DNA from: DATFDN01 sp963818885 | Lineage (GTDB): Bacteria; Pseudomonadota; Alphaproteobacteria; Acetobacterales; Acetobacteraceae | Direction: 5' to 3' | Assembly (NCBI GenBank): GCA_963818885.1 | Contig: CAWFTP010000006.1 | Coordinates: forward strand, 558,001-622,000 | Length of the DNA stretch: 64,000 nt | In this document: positions 53,187-62,187 of the stretch, piece after piece | How positions within the stretch are numbered: the first letter of the stretch is position 1 | Layout of the letters: each line of letters opens with the position of its first letter | Translations under genes and position numbers: made by a program | The notes under the pieces: model-generated | The model's database searches: none | What the model saw: only the letters and a program-made list of their open reading frames with translations | What the model was told of the DNA's origin: nothing

Positions 53187-54391
53187 CCGAACCGTCCCGC
53201 CTCGCCGCCAACGTCATGCACTTCGCCCGCCTGCTGCGCCGCGCCGGCCTTCCCGTCGGGCCGTCGGAGGCGATGGCGGCGCTGCGCGCGCTCACCCTGA
53301 TCGACATCGGCAGCCGCGAGCAGACCCGCACCGCGCTGCGCGCCTCGATGACGCATCGGCACGAGCACCGCGAGGTGTTCGACGCCGCCTTCGACCTGTT
53401 CTGGCGCGATCCCGCCGCCGCCGAGCAGGCCGCCGCCATGGCGCTCATGGACGCGCGCAAGGAGATCGGCCGCGACAAGCCGCCGCCCGCCGCCCGCCGC
53501 GTCGCCGAGGCCTTCCAGCCGCCGCGGGAGCGCCCGCTCCGCCCCGATGAAAAACCCCCGCACATCGACGTCGCGCTGACCGCGAGCGAGCGCGAGCACC
53601 TCCAGACCATGGATTTCGAGGCCATGAGCGCCGCCGAGATCGCCGCCGCGAAGCGCGAGATCGGCCGTCTCGTGCTGCCGCTGCAGCATCAGCCCACGCG
53701 CCGCCAGCGGCCCGATCCGCGCGGCAACGTCGTCGACCTCCGCCGCACGATCCGCGCGAGCCTGCGCCAGGGCGGCGAGATATTCGAGATCGCCCGCACG
53801 CGCCGGGTAACGCGCCCGCCGCCGCTCGTCGTGCTCTGCGACATCTCCGGCTCGATGGCCCGCTACGCGCAGATCCTGCTGCACTTCCTGCACGCGGTGA
53901 CCAACGAGCGCGACCGCGTCTCGGTGTTCCTGTTCGGCACGCGGCTGACCAACATCACCCGCCAGCTTCGCCATCGCGACCCGGAGGTCGCGTTCCAGAT
54001 GGTCGCGCATATCGTGCCGGACTGGTCGGGCGGGACGCGCATCGGCGAGGCGGTCGACACCTTCAACCGGCTGTGGGCGCGCCGCGTGCTGGGGCAGGGG
54101 GCGATCGTGCTGCTGATCACCGATGGGCTCGACCGCCCGCGCGAGCAGGACCGGGGTGCCGCGCTCGCGGCCGCGATGGACCGGCTGCACCGCTCCTGCC
54201 GGCGGCTGATCTGGCTCAACCCGCTGTTGCGCTGGGACGGTTTCGAGCCCAAATCGCAGAGCATCCGCGCCATGCTGGCGCATGTGGACGAGTTCCGCAC
54301 GGTGCATAGCCTCGAAAGCCTGCGCACCCTGGTCGATCTGCTGTCACGACCGGAGCAACGGCGGACCGGAATGGAAAGGATCGCATCATGA
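53183..54391 (+). CDS. coxE: VWA-domain protein CoxE
   Basis: 402 residues from GTG 53183. CoxE family: N-terminal FARLLRRAGLPVGPSEAMAA, a charged middle, and a C-terminal von Willebrand A domain with the MIDAS motif VVLCDISGSMARYAQILLHF and later GGTRIGEAVDTFNRLWARRV. It works with the AAA ATPase CoxD in maturing the active site of Mo-containing CO dehydrogenase-type enzymes. It overlaps the FitA-like gene upstream and the XdhC-like gene downstream by 4 nt each. Confidence 0.92.
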   Translation: MTEPSRLAANVMHFARLLRRAGLPVGPSEAMAALRALTLIDIGSREQTRTALRASMTHRHEHREVFDAAFDLFWRDPAAAEQAAAMALMDARKEIGRDKPPPAARRVAEAFQPPRERPLRPDEKPPHIDVALTASEREHLQTMDFEAMSAAEIAAAKREIGRLVLPLQHQPTRRQRPDPRGNVVDLRRTIRASLRQGGEIFEIARTRRVTRPPPLVVLCDISGSMARYAQILLHFLHAVTNERDRVSVFLFGTRLTNITRQLRHRDPEVAFQMVAHIVPDWSGGTRIGEAVDTFNRLWARRVLGQGAIVLLITDGLDRPREQDRGAALAAAMDRLHRSCRRLIWLNPLLRWDGFEPKSQSIRAMLAHVDEFRTVHSLESLRTLVDLLSRPEQRRTGMERIAS

Positions 54392-54720
54392 GCAGCTCGA
54401 TGGGCGAGACCGAGGACGTCCTGGGACAGGCCGCCGCCTGGCGCGCCGCGGGCGAGGATGTCGCGCTCGCCACGGTGACGGAGACCTGGGGCAGCTCGCC
54501 GCGCCCGGCGGGCAGCCAGATGGCGGTGACGCCCTCCGGCAAGATGGCGGGCTCGGTCTCCGGCGGCTGTATCGAGGGCGCGGTCGCCGACGCCGCGATG
54601 AACACCATCAAGACCGGCGCGCCGCAGCTCCTCGATTTCGGGGTGACCAACGAGCGCGCGTGGGAGGTCGGTCTCGCCTGCGGCGGCAAGGTCAAGGTGT
54701 TCGTGGAGAAGCTGACGTGA
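54388..54720 (+). CDS. XdhC/CoxF-type protein, N-terminal domain form
   Basis: 110 residues. The CoxI/XdhC N-terminal domain: AAAWRAAGEDVALATVTETW, GSSPRPAGSQMAVTPSGKMA, GSVSGGCIEGAVADAAMNTI. XdhC proteins bind Moco and support sulfuration and insertion into molybdenum hydroxylases. The Rossmann half is a separate gene immediately downstream, overlapping by 4 nt, so XdhC is split in two here. Confidence 0.9.
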   Translation: MSSSMGETEDVLGQAAAWRAAGEDVALATVTETWGSSPRPAGSQMAVTPSGKMAGSVSGGCIEGAVADAAMNTIKTGAPQLLDFGVTNERAWEVGLACGGKVKVFVEKLT

Positions 54721-55427
54721 CACCGGAGGTTCTCGCCGCGCTGACCAGCGCGCGCCAGCAGAAGCGGCCCATCGTCCTCGCGACCCGCCTCGCGGACGGC
54801 GCGCAGCACCTGCTGCCCGACCCCGCCCAGGACGCGGCGCTGAACGCGGCGGCGGAGATGGCGCTGCGCGACGACCGCAGCGCGACGGTGCAGATCGGCG
54901 GGACTGCCTGGTTCCTCCAGGCCCACAACCCGCCGCTGCGCCTGATCGTGGTCGGCGCGGTGCATATCGCCCAGGCCCTGGTGCCGTTCGCCGCCGGCGT
55001 CGGCTTCGAGGTCACGGTGGTCGATCCGCGCCGCTCCTTCGCCTCCGACGAGCGGTTCCCGGATGTCGCGATCCGCACCGACTGGCCGGACGAGGCGATG
55101 GACGCGCTGCGCCCGGACGCGCGCACGGCGGTCATCACGCTGACCCACGATCCCAAGCTCGACGATCCCGCGCTCGACCGCGCGCTGCGTTCCGACGCGT
55201 TCTACATCGGCTCGCTAGGCTCGCGGCGCACGCATTCCGCGCGGCTCGGTCGCCTGCGCGAGCTCGGGCACGGCGACGCCGCGCTCGCCCGCATTCGCGG
55301 TCCGGTCGGCCTGTCGCTCGAAGCGGTGACCGCGCCGGAGATCGCGCTCTCGATCATCGCCGAGCTCGTCGCGGTACGTCGCGGCGCACCGCTCGGGATG
55401 CGTCAGGCGGCCCCGCGCGCCGCATGA
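54717..55427 (+). CDS. XdhC family protein, Rossmann half
   Basis: 236 residues from GTG 54717. An N-terminal XdhC-CoxI-like stretch, then the Rossmann domain LRLIVVGAVHIAQALVPFAA, where the usual GxGH-type turn reads VGAVHIA. Conserved C-terminal motifs DAFYIGSLGSRRTHSARLGR and GPVGLSLEAVTAPEIALSII are present. It acts with the preceding gene in Moco handling. It overlaps its neighbours by 4 nt on both sides. Confidence 0.9.
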   Translation: MTPEVLAALTSARQQKRPIVLATRLADGAQHLLPDPAQDAALNAAAEMALRDDRSATVQIGGTAWFLQAHNPPLRLIVVGAVHIAQALVPFAAGVGFEVTVVDPRRSFASDERFPDVAIRTDWPDEAMDALRPDARTAVITLTHDPKLDDPALDRALRSDAFYIGSLGSRRTHSARLGRLRELGHGDAALARIRGPVGLSLEAVTAPEIALSIIAELVAVRRGAPLGMRQAAPRAA

Positions 55428-57088
55428 AGTTCGGTCCGGTCCCGCTGGAGCAGGCAAAGGGCGCGATCAACGCCCACAGCCAGCGGCTGGGAGAGCGGAT
55501 GGTCCGCAAGGGCTCGCTGCTCGACGACACCGCGCTCGATGCGCTGCGTAACGCCGGCCGGACCGAGGTGATCGCGGCGCGGCTGGAACCCGGCGACGTG
55601 CCGGAGGATATCGCCGCCGATCGGCTCGCCGATCCTCTTGTCGGGCCCTTGCTGTCGCGCACGCGGGCGGCAACCGGGCGGGTGAACCTCGCCGCCGAGG
55701 CACCGGGCCTGCTGCGCCTCGACATTCCGAAGATCAACCGGATCAACGGAGTCGATGAGAGCCTGACGCTCGGCACGCTCCCGGATTATGCGGTGGTCGC
55801 GGCCAAGGACCTGGTCGCCACGATCAAGATCGTTCCGTTCGCCGTTCCGGGCGCGGTGCTCGATGTCGCCGCGACGATTGCGCGCCAGGGGGGCGCCGCT
55901 CTGACCCTGCATCCGTTCCGCCCGCTGCAAGTGGGCCTCGTGGTCACCGAGCTGCCCGGCATGAAGGAGAGCGCCACCGAGAAGGCGATCGCCGTCACCA
56001 CGGAGCGCGTCACCCGCCTGACTGGCACGATGCTGCCGGCGCTCCGCGTGCCGCATCGCGAACCGGCGGTCACCGAGGCGCTCGTGAAGCTCCTCCGGGA
56101 CGGCGCTGACATGTTGCTGGTCGCGGGCGCCTCCGCCGTCGTGGACCGGCGCGATGTCGGCCCCGCCGCGATCGTCGCCGCGGGCGGCGAGATCCTGCAC
56201 TTCGGTATGCCGGTCGATCCCGGCAACCTGATCTGCCTCGGGCGCATCGGGACGCGTCCGGCCCTCGTGCTGCCGGGCTGCGCCAAGAGTCCGAAGCTCA
56301 ACGGCATCGACTTCGTCCTGCCGCGCCTGTTCGCCGGACTGGTCGTGCGTCCGGCCGACATCATGGCGCTCGGGGTCGGCGGGCTGCTCAAGGAGATGGA
56401 CGCCCGTCCGATGCCGCGCGAGAAGGCGCCGTCGGTCGCCCGCTCCGGCCCCGCGCCGCGCAGCGCGCCCATCATCGCCGCGGTCGTGCTCGCCGCCGGC
56501 CGCTCCCGGCGCATGGCGCCGCACAACAAGCTGCTGATCACCGATCGCGCCGGCAAGCCGATGATCGCGCGCGTCGCGGACAACGTCCTCTCCTCCAAGG
56601 CGCGCCCGATCCTCGTCGTCACCGGACACATGAGCGCGGAGATCGAGAAGGCGCTGGGCGGCCGTCCCGTGCGCTACGTCCACGCCGCCGAGTACGCGCA
56701 AGGACTGTCGGCAAGCCTCAAGGCCGGCATCGCCGCCGTCCCGGCGGAGGCCGCCGCCGCAATCGTGTGTCTGGGCGACATGCCGCTGGTGAACGGGCGC
56801 ATGATCGACCGCCTGCTCGAGGCCTACGACGCCGACGAGGGCCGGCTGATCGTGCTGCCGACGTTTCGCGGCAAGCAGGGCAATCCGATGCTGTGGGACC
56901 GCCGCTTCTTTCCGGAGATTCTCGAGATCAGCGGCGATAGCGGCGCGCGTTCCCTGATCAGCCGCCACCTCGAGAATGTCGCGGAGGTGGAGATGGGCGA
57001 CGACGCGGTGTTGCGCGACTTCGACACGACCGACGCGCTCGCGACCCTGCCCGCGCGCATGCGTCCCGAACCACTGGGCGCACAATAG
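55424..57088 (+). CDS. Fused molybdopterin-binding and MobA/MocA-like nucleotidyltransferase
   Basis: 554 residues. Residues about 1-335 resemble a MoeA/MogA-type molybdopterin-binding domain (GTLPDYAVVAAKDLVATIKI, LLVAGASAVVDRRDVGPAAI). Residues about 350-554 are a MobA-like NTP transferase with VVLAAGRSRRMAPHNKLLI and IVCLGDMPLVNGRMIDRLLE. Such fusions are annotated as Moco cytidylyl/guanylyltransferases and convert Moco to MCD as used by XDH/CODH-family enzymes. Last member of the coxE-xdhC-xdhC run. Confidence 0.87.
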   Translation: MKFGPVPLEQAKGAINAHSQRLGERMVRKGSLLDDTALDALRNAGRTEVIAARLEPGDVPEDIAADRLADPLVGPLLSRTRAATGRVNLAAEAPGLLRLDIPKINRINGVDESLTLGTLPDYAVVAAKDLVATIKIVPFAVPGAVLDVAATIARQGGAALTLHPFRPLQVGLVVTELPGMKESATEKAIAVTTERVTRLTGTMLPALRVPHREPAVTEALVKLLRDGADMLLVAGASAVVDRRDVGPAAIVAAGGEILHFGMPVDPGNLICLGRIGTRPALVLPGCAKSPKLNGIDFVLPRLFAGLVVRPADIMALGVGGLLKEMDARPMPREKAPSVARSGPAPRSAPIIAAVVLAAGRSRRMAPHNKLLITDRAGKPMIARVADNVLSSKARPILVVTGHMSAEIEKALGGRPVRYVHAAEYAQGLSASLKAGIAAVPAEAAAAIVCLGDMPLVNGRMIDRLLEAYDADEGRLIVLPTFRGKQGNPMLWDRRFFPEILEISGDSGARSLISRHLENVAEVEMGDDAVLRDFDTTDALATLPARMRPEPLGAQ

Positions 57089-57092
57089 CGCC

Positions 57093-58031
57093 ATGCCCGT
57101 CTGCGAGGCCGATCCGTGGCGGATGCAGTATTTCGAGAGCATCCCCTGTCCCGAGGATGTCCGTATCTCGACCGAGGACGCGGATTCCTGGATGTGGTAC
57201 CCGGCGCATCGCTGGATCTACGACAAGCTCGCGGTGGCGCTCTCGCAGGGTCTCGACGCGGCGCCGCACGGCGTCATGCCGCCGTCCTTCCCAGTATTCT
57301 CCAAGCCGATCATGAACCTGCGCGGCATGGGCACCGGCAGCCGCGTGATCGCCTCCGAATCCGAGTACAAAGCCGCGCTCACGCCGGGCCATTTCTGGTG
57401 CACGCTGCTTGAGGGCCGCCATGTCAGCACCGACGTCGCCCTGGTGGACGGCAAGGCCCTCTGGTGGCGTCACGCCGAGGGCGCCGTAACCCCGGGCGGC
57501 ACGTTCGATCATTGGCACCTGCTCGCCGCATCCCTTGCGGAGGTAGAGGACTGGTGCGGCGCCTGGGCCGCGAACCACCTGCGCGGATACACCGGCATGG
57601 CCAATTTCGAGACCATCGGCGGGCGGATCATCGAGGCGCATCTGCGCTTCGCCGACCAGTGGCCCGATCTGTACGGAGCCGGCTGGGTAGAGGCCCTGAT
57701 CCGCCTATACACCGACGGCGAGTGGCGCTTTCCCGACGCCGATCGTGCCGACGGCTACAGTGTCGTCCTCTTCGCCCCGCACGGCCGCCGCTACCGCCAC
57801 CCGCCGGCATCCCTTGTCGAAGCGGTCCGTCGCATGCCGGACGTATCAAGCGTGCAGATCACCTTCCACGAGGGCCGCGATCCGGCGCACCACGCAATGC
57901 CTCCCGGCGGCTTCCGCGTCGCGATAGTGAACGCACGCAGCCTACCGGCAGGCGAGGCGGCGCGGGATCGGCTGCGGGCGGCGATCCTCGATAAAGTCCC
58001 CTCGCCCCCGCGCAGCGGGCGAGAGGGTTAG
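57093..58031 (+). CDS. Hypothetical protein, possible ATP-grasp relative
   Basis: 312 residues from ATG 57093, 4 nt after the previous stop. Cytoplasmic, no signal. Segments SKPIMNLRGMGTGSRVIASE, TPGHFWCTLLEGRHVSTDVA and ANFETIGGRIIEAHLRFADQ recur in uncharacterised alphaproteobacterial proteins and recall the end of an ATP-grasp fold, but the classic ATP-binding motifs are not evident. The stop codon and last residues lie inside a palindromic repeat (57998-58041) and overlap the convergent gene stop by 4 nt. The link to the cox genes is positional only. Confidence 0.55.
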   Translation: MPVCEADPWRMQYFESIPCPEDVRISTEDADSWMWYPAHRWIYDKLAVALSQGLDAAPHGVMPPSFPVFSKPIMNLRGMGTGSRVIASESEYKAALTPGHFWCTLLEGRHVSTDVALVDGKALWWRHAEGAVTPGGTFDHWHLLAASLAEVEDWCGAWAANHLRGYTGMANFETIGGRIIEAHLRFADQWPDLYGAGWVEALIRLYTDGEWRFPDADRADGYSVVLFAPHGRRYRHPPASLVEAVRRMPDVSSVQITFHEGRDPAHHAMPPGGFRVAIVNARSLPAGEAARDRLRAAILDKVPSPPRSGREG

Positions 58032-58041
58032 GGTGAGGGGG
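57998..58041. repeat. Palindromic repeat supplying the stops of two convergent genes
   Basis: CCCCTCGCCCCCGCGCAGCG then GGCGAGAGGGTTAGGGTGAG and GGG. Same class as the other GGGTGAGGG repeats. Stops of the 57093 gene (58029-58031) and of the SGNH gene (58028-58030) both fall within it. Confidence 0.8.
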
Positions 58042-60280
58042 GCTTCGCGGACTGAGAAGCCGGCGATCCGCCGGAGTCGAAAACCAGCAGCGAGTGGATC
58101 TCCCCGAACACTGGATAGAACCGAGGCAACTGCTTCGCGGTGAGCAAGTCGGCCGCCCGGCTCAGGGCCTCGGCGGACGAATCGTCCTGCTCCGGCCAGG
58201 TGACGACAACCTCGTTCGAGCCGTCGACGATCCATTCGCCCAGGACGGACAATTCCAGTGTTCGCCAACTCCTGGAGGCAGCGACCTGCGCCATCGTTTG
58301 GCCGTTCACCTCGACTCCGACGTCCCCGCCCGAAGCGGCGAGATACGGGACGCGAAAAGTCAGCTTCAGGCCCGCCGGTCGCCCCGCATCGGCGAAGAAC
58401 ACGAATCGCGACCTCTCCCAGAACGCCGACGCGAAGATGCTCCGCGAGCCCCGGTTGGTCGCGAACGAACTGCTGGTCCAGTCCCGCTCGGACGAACCGG
58501 CTGCCGCGGAACTGTAGTAAAAGTCGGTCAATTCCCTCGATCCGCTTCTTACCGAGTGTTCGCGCGCGCGAGTGTCGTCGAACTCCCGCGAGATCCCCGC
58601 GCTCGTCGCCTCCAGGCACTTGGCGACCGCGTCGCCAAGCGCGAAGTCGAGGCGCTTTCCATAGAGCGACAGGTACCGCAACGTGTCCGGCTCTCCGAGT
58701 TCGAGCATCTCGAGTGCGGACCTGCAGGCAATCGCTGGCGACAGGCGCATCTGGAAATCGACGAATCGCATGATGATTTCCCGGCCTTCGGGCCACGACC
58801 TGAGACCCCGTTCGAGCCAGTAATCGACAATCTCCTGGCGCTGGTGGAAATGCGCATTGTGCACGCCGGCCAGGAGACAGGCCTGGCCTTCGACCTTCGC
58901 TGGCGGAGCACAGGACAACGCTTCAAAAATGCGTGGGGGAATGGCCTGATTGAGGAGTATCGAGGCGATCCTCGATGCAACCTCGGCCATGGCGACGTTG
59001 ATGCCCTCGGCCGTGAGGTGGCAGTAGTCGAGAAACATCCGCCGGTTCGGTATCGCGCCGTCCAGCCGGCGGCTGAAGACCTCGGGCAGGTCGACGACGG
59101 CATGCCGCGGCCCGGAAGCACCTTCGCGCAACGCTCCCTGGATCGCGCAATTCGCTCGGGGCGAATACTGGAATGACGGATCCCAGCCCTCGGCATCCCG
59201 GCACAGTTCCAGATAGCGCCTGACCCCCGGACCGTCTCCCGCCGCCCGGCGGCATTCGGCGAGGATGCGGAGGGGCACCGCATTCGTCCCGCCGTCGAGC
59301 GCCGTCATCTCCTCGGCCAGCGCCTCGGCGCGAGCGAAATCCCCGGCTTCGGCGGCGAGGCGCGCCTGTTTCTCCAGATCGCGCCAGCGACGATTGCCGT
59401 CTGCCTTCAAGAGGGGCGCGTTCGACACCGGATCGCTCCAGTCGCCGAGGTTGAACTCGGGGACCACCCAAACCGTCGCCACGTTGTTCGCGGCCAGGAA
59501 GCGATTTGCCTCGCTCACGAATTGCCTGGCCGCGTGTTCGCGCCGAAGGTCCAGGAAGGACTTCAGCGCCGGCACGCCGCCTTCCCGGAGAAGACCGTCC
59601 GCATAGCGAATGTCGGCATCCGAGAGATGCGGGCGCCAGTTGTTCCCCGCGAAGATCACGACGACATCGGGCTGGAGCGACAGGCACTGCGCGATCACCG
59701 TACGGAGCGGATCGATCGCCTGATTGGTTTTGGCGAGGTCGACGACGTCGATCTCCGCCGCTCCAAATCGGGCGACGAGCATTCCTTCCAATGCCGATGC
59801 CGGCGTGAAACCTGGATCGTACAGGAAGCCCCTGGCCACCGATTCCCCCACGAGGACGACCCGCCGCCTCGTGCGCTTCGGTTCGATCGTCTCCTTGCTC
59901 GCCCAGTTGTTCCAATCCTGCGCGGCATCCTCCCGGCGCACGAACACCGCGTTCCTGGCGTCGCTCGCGCGCCGCCATATCCCCACGTTCAGCTTGCCGG
60001 CCCACTCCAGGCGGCCTTCCGGGGGTTGCGTCCTCAGAACCCCGGTGAGGTGGAGATCGCGGATCGCGCGGGTCTCGTCCGCGGATGCCGAGAACCGCGC
60101 CGCCCGGTTCGCGAATGCCTTCAGCGGATCGGCCGCGCTGTCGAATTGCAGATACCATTCCTGCCTGCCGAGGAACTCATCGAGGCGGGGTGGCACAGGC
60201 GCGGGAGCCGCGCGTACCTCGTACCCAAGGGAGCCGACGATCGACTTGACGATCGAGCGCACGCGGCTGGCTGCCGACAT
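58028..60280 (-). CDS. Large SGNH/GDSL-hydrolase-like protein with TPR-like insert and beta-sandwich end
   Basis: 750 residues, no signal peptide. SGNH blocks are visible: RRRVVLVGESVARGFLYDPG (block I, nucleophile Ser about 147), VVVIFAGNNWRPHLSD (block III Asn about 213-214) and MFLDYCHLTAEGINVAMAEV (block V Asp/His about 418-421). Between blocks III and V are repeats of short helices (about 290-360) that look TPR-like. Residues about 600-740 read as a beta-sandwich (LKLTFRVPYLAASGGDVGVE, WRTLELSVLGEWIVDGSNEV). Probably an O-acyl esterase or transferase-type hydrolase. It follows the carbamoyltransferase gene by 24 nt on the same strand. Confidence 0.72.
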   Translation of the reverse strand: MSAASRVRSIVKSIVGSLGYEVRAAPAPVPPRLDEFLGRQEWYLQFDSAADPLKAFANRAARFSASADETRAIRDLHLTGVLRTQPPEGRLEWAGKLNVGIWRRASDARNAVFVRREDAAQDWNNWASKETIEPKRTRRRVVLVGESVARGFLYDPGFTPASALEGMLVARFGAAEIDVVDLAKTNQAIDPLRTVIAQCLSLQPDVVVIFAGNNWRPHLSDADIRYADGLLREGGVPALKSFLDLRREHAARQFVSEANRFLAANNVATVWVVPEFNLGDWSDPVSNAPLLKADGNRRWRDLEKQARLAAEAGDFARAEALAEEMTALDGGTNAVPLRILAECRRAAGDGPGVRRYLELCRDAEGWDPSFQYSPRANCAIQGALREGASGPRHAVVDLPEVFSRRLDGAIPNRRMFLDYCHLTAEGINVAMAEVASRIASILLNQAIPPRIFEALSCAPPAKVEGQACLLAGVHNAHFHQRQEIVDYWLERGLRSWPEGREIIMRFVDFQMRLSPAIACRSALEMLELGEPDTLRYLSLYGKRLDFALGDAVAKCLEATSAGISREFDDTRAREHSVRSGSRELTDFYYSSAAAGSSERDWTSSSFATNRGSRSIFASAFWERSRFVFFADAGRPAGLKLTFRVPYLAASGGDVGVEVNGQTMAQVAASRSWRTLELSVLGEWIVDGSNEVVVTWPEQDDSSAEALSRAADLLTAKQLPRFYPVFGEIHSLLVFDSGGSPASQSAKPPSP

Positions 60281-60304
60281 CGCGGCTACACGCTCCGGGC
60301 CAAA

Positions 60305-62074
60305 TCACAGCATCGCATAGACGACATAGTCCTCACCGGACAGGCGCGGCGCGCTGCGGGGAATGTCTTGCCATCGCTCCGGAATATCCGGCCTCTCGAT
60401 CACGAAGTCGTCGAGCACCAGCGCGTTCATCTGCGAGCGTCCGAAGGAGGCGATCGCGTCGATGACGGAACACACGATCGGTTCGCCGCGCAGGTTCAGC
60501 GATGTGTTGAGCAGGATCGGGCACCCGGTGCGAGCGTGAAACGCCTCCAGCAGGCCCGCGAAGCGCCCGTTGGTCGCGCGGCTCACCGTCTGGACACGCG
60601 CGGATCCGTCGACATGCGTGATCGCCGGAAGCGGGATCGGCGAGATCACCTGGCACGTCTCGAGCATGAACGGGGAGGGGTGATCGAGCGCGAAATGCTC
60701 GCGCGCGTAGGCTTCCAGGATCGCCGGCGCGAACGGGCGAAAGCTCTCCCGCTGCTTCACTAGCGCATTGATCCGGTCCTTCATGTCCGGCCGCCGCGGG
60801 TCGGCGAGGATCGACCGCGCGCCGAGCGCGCGAGGGCCGAATTCCATGCGCCCGGACATCCAGGCGATCACTTCCCCCGCCACCAGCTTGTCGACCAGAT
60901 ACTCGATCAACCCCGTTTCATTGTCCCGGAAATCCTGGAACTTCACCCCCGATGACACCAGGATGTGCCCCGTCTCCTCGATTGGGTTCGCCGGGCCGAG
61001 GAACACATGTCGCAACCGCTCCCGGCAGGGCGGCTCGCCCGAATGCCTGACATGGGCGACGGCCGCCGCGCCGAGGCACGCTCCCGCGTCGCCGGCGGCG
61101 GGCTGCACGAACAGGCGCTTGAATGGACCTTCCCGGAGGCATCTGCTGTTGGCCACGACATTGAGCGCGACGCCCCCGGCCATGCATAGGTTGTCGCTGG
61201 GAACCCGGCCGTGCAGGTACTGAACCTTGGCCAGCAGAATCTCCTCCAGCACGAGTTGCGCGCTACGGGCGACATCCATGTGACGCTGGGTGATCTCCGA
61301 CTCAGGCCGGCGCGGCGGCGCGCCCAGAAGATTGCACAGCTCCTCGGAGAACATCCTGTCCTCGTAAAGGAACGAAAAATACCTCAGATCGAGGCGATAC
61401 TGGCCATCCGGGCCTGCCGCGATGAGCTCGCGCATTTGCCTCGCGTATTTCGGCTCGCCATACGGCGCGAGGCCCATGACCTTGTATTCGCCTTCGTTGA
61501 CCTCGAATCCCAGGTACCCTGTTATCGCGCTGTAGAAAAACCCTAGGGAGTGCGGGAAGTCGACAGTCTCAAGCCGCTCGATGTGGTTGCCGCTGGCCGC
61601 GTTGTAGGTCGTCGTCGGCCATTCACCGACACCATCGACCGTCAGGATCGCCGCCTCCTCGAACCCGGAGAAGAAGAAGGCGCTTGCCGCGTGGGACATA
61701 TGATGGTCGACGATCTCGATCGGGCCGTCATATCCGGTGATGTTGCGGATCTCGCTTTCGGGCCGCGTCCACAAGGCTCGGTCCTCGATGATCGCCCGCC
61801 GCGCCGGAGTGAGCCCGGGGAGCATTCCCATCCATATCTGCCGGCCCAGCTTCGCGGTGGGGTCTTCATAGAAGGCAACGCAGTCGATATCGGCGATCGT
61901 GAGGCCCGTCTCGTTCAGGCAGTAGCGGAAGGCGGCGGAGGGGAAGGCCTTGTCGTTCTTCAACCTGGAGAACCGCTCTTCCTGGGCCGCGGCGACGACC
62001 TTGCCCCGTTGCATCAGACAGCAAGCTGAGTCGTGATAGCCAGCGGAAATACCCACGATATTCACGTCAGCCAC
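60305..62074 (-). CDS. NodU/CmcH-family O-carbamoyltransferase
   Basis: 589 residues, intact. The N-terminal ASKHA-type domain has GISAGYHDSACCLMQRGKVV, AAQEERFSRLKNDKAFP and IVDHHMSHAASAFFFSGFEE, then ILTVDGVGEWPTTTYNA. The C-terminal YrdC-like/TobZ part has IAWMSGRMEFGPRALGARSI, FRPFAPAILEAYAREHF and ILLNTSLNLRGEPIVCSVID. Such enzymes use carbamoyl phosphate and ATP to carbamoylate hydroxyls of sugars or natural products. No biosynthetic gene cluster surrounds it, only the SGNH-like gene, so its acceptor may be a cell-surface glycan or lipid. Confidence 0.93.
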   Translation of the reverse strand: MADVNIVGISAGYHDSACCLMQRGKVVAAAQEERFSRLKNDKAFPSAAFRYCLNETGLTIADIDCVAFYEDPTAKLGRQIWMGMLPGLTPARRAIIEDRALWTRPESEIRNITGYDGPIEIVDHHMSHAASAFFFSGFEEAAILTVDGVGEWPTTTYNAASGNHIERLETVDFPHSLGFFYSAITGYLGFEVNEGEYKVMGLAPYGEPKYARQMRELIAAGPDGQYRLDLRYFSFLYEDRMFSEELCNLLGAPPRRPESEITQRHMDVARSAQLVLEEILLAKVQYLHGRVPSDNLCMAGGVALNVVANSRCLREGPFKRLFVQPAAGDAGACLGAAAVAHVRHSGEPPCRERLRHVFLGPANPIEETGHILVSSGVKFQDFRDNETGLIEYLVDKLVAGEVIAWMSGRMEFGPRALGARSILADPRRPDMKDRINALVKQRESFRPFAPAILEAYAREHFALDHPSPFMLETCQVISPIPLPAITHVDGSARVQTVSRATNGRFAGLLEAFHARTGCPILLNTSLNLRGEPIVCSVIDAIASFGRSQMNALVLDDFVIERPDIPERWQDIPRSAPRLSGEDYVVYAML

Positions 62075-62187
62075 CTCCCTGCCGGCCCGAACGCTAAGCC
62101 AGGATCAGTTCACCGACAACAATTTGCGGCGCGGCTTGTCTCGGCGGTAAGCTAAATTCCGCGCGGCAGTCGGACGGGGGGACGTTC

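Noticed and set aside
55403..57142. Minus-strand frame of 579 codons over the fused Moco transferase
   Set aside because: Shadow frame: it also covers the end of the XdhC gene and starts inside the next gene.
57093..58031. Confident ATP-grasp annotation
   Set aside because: Only the C-terminal segment recalls the fold; ATP and Mg motifs are not evident, so it is kept as hypothetical.
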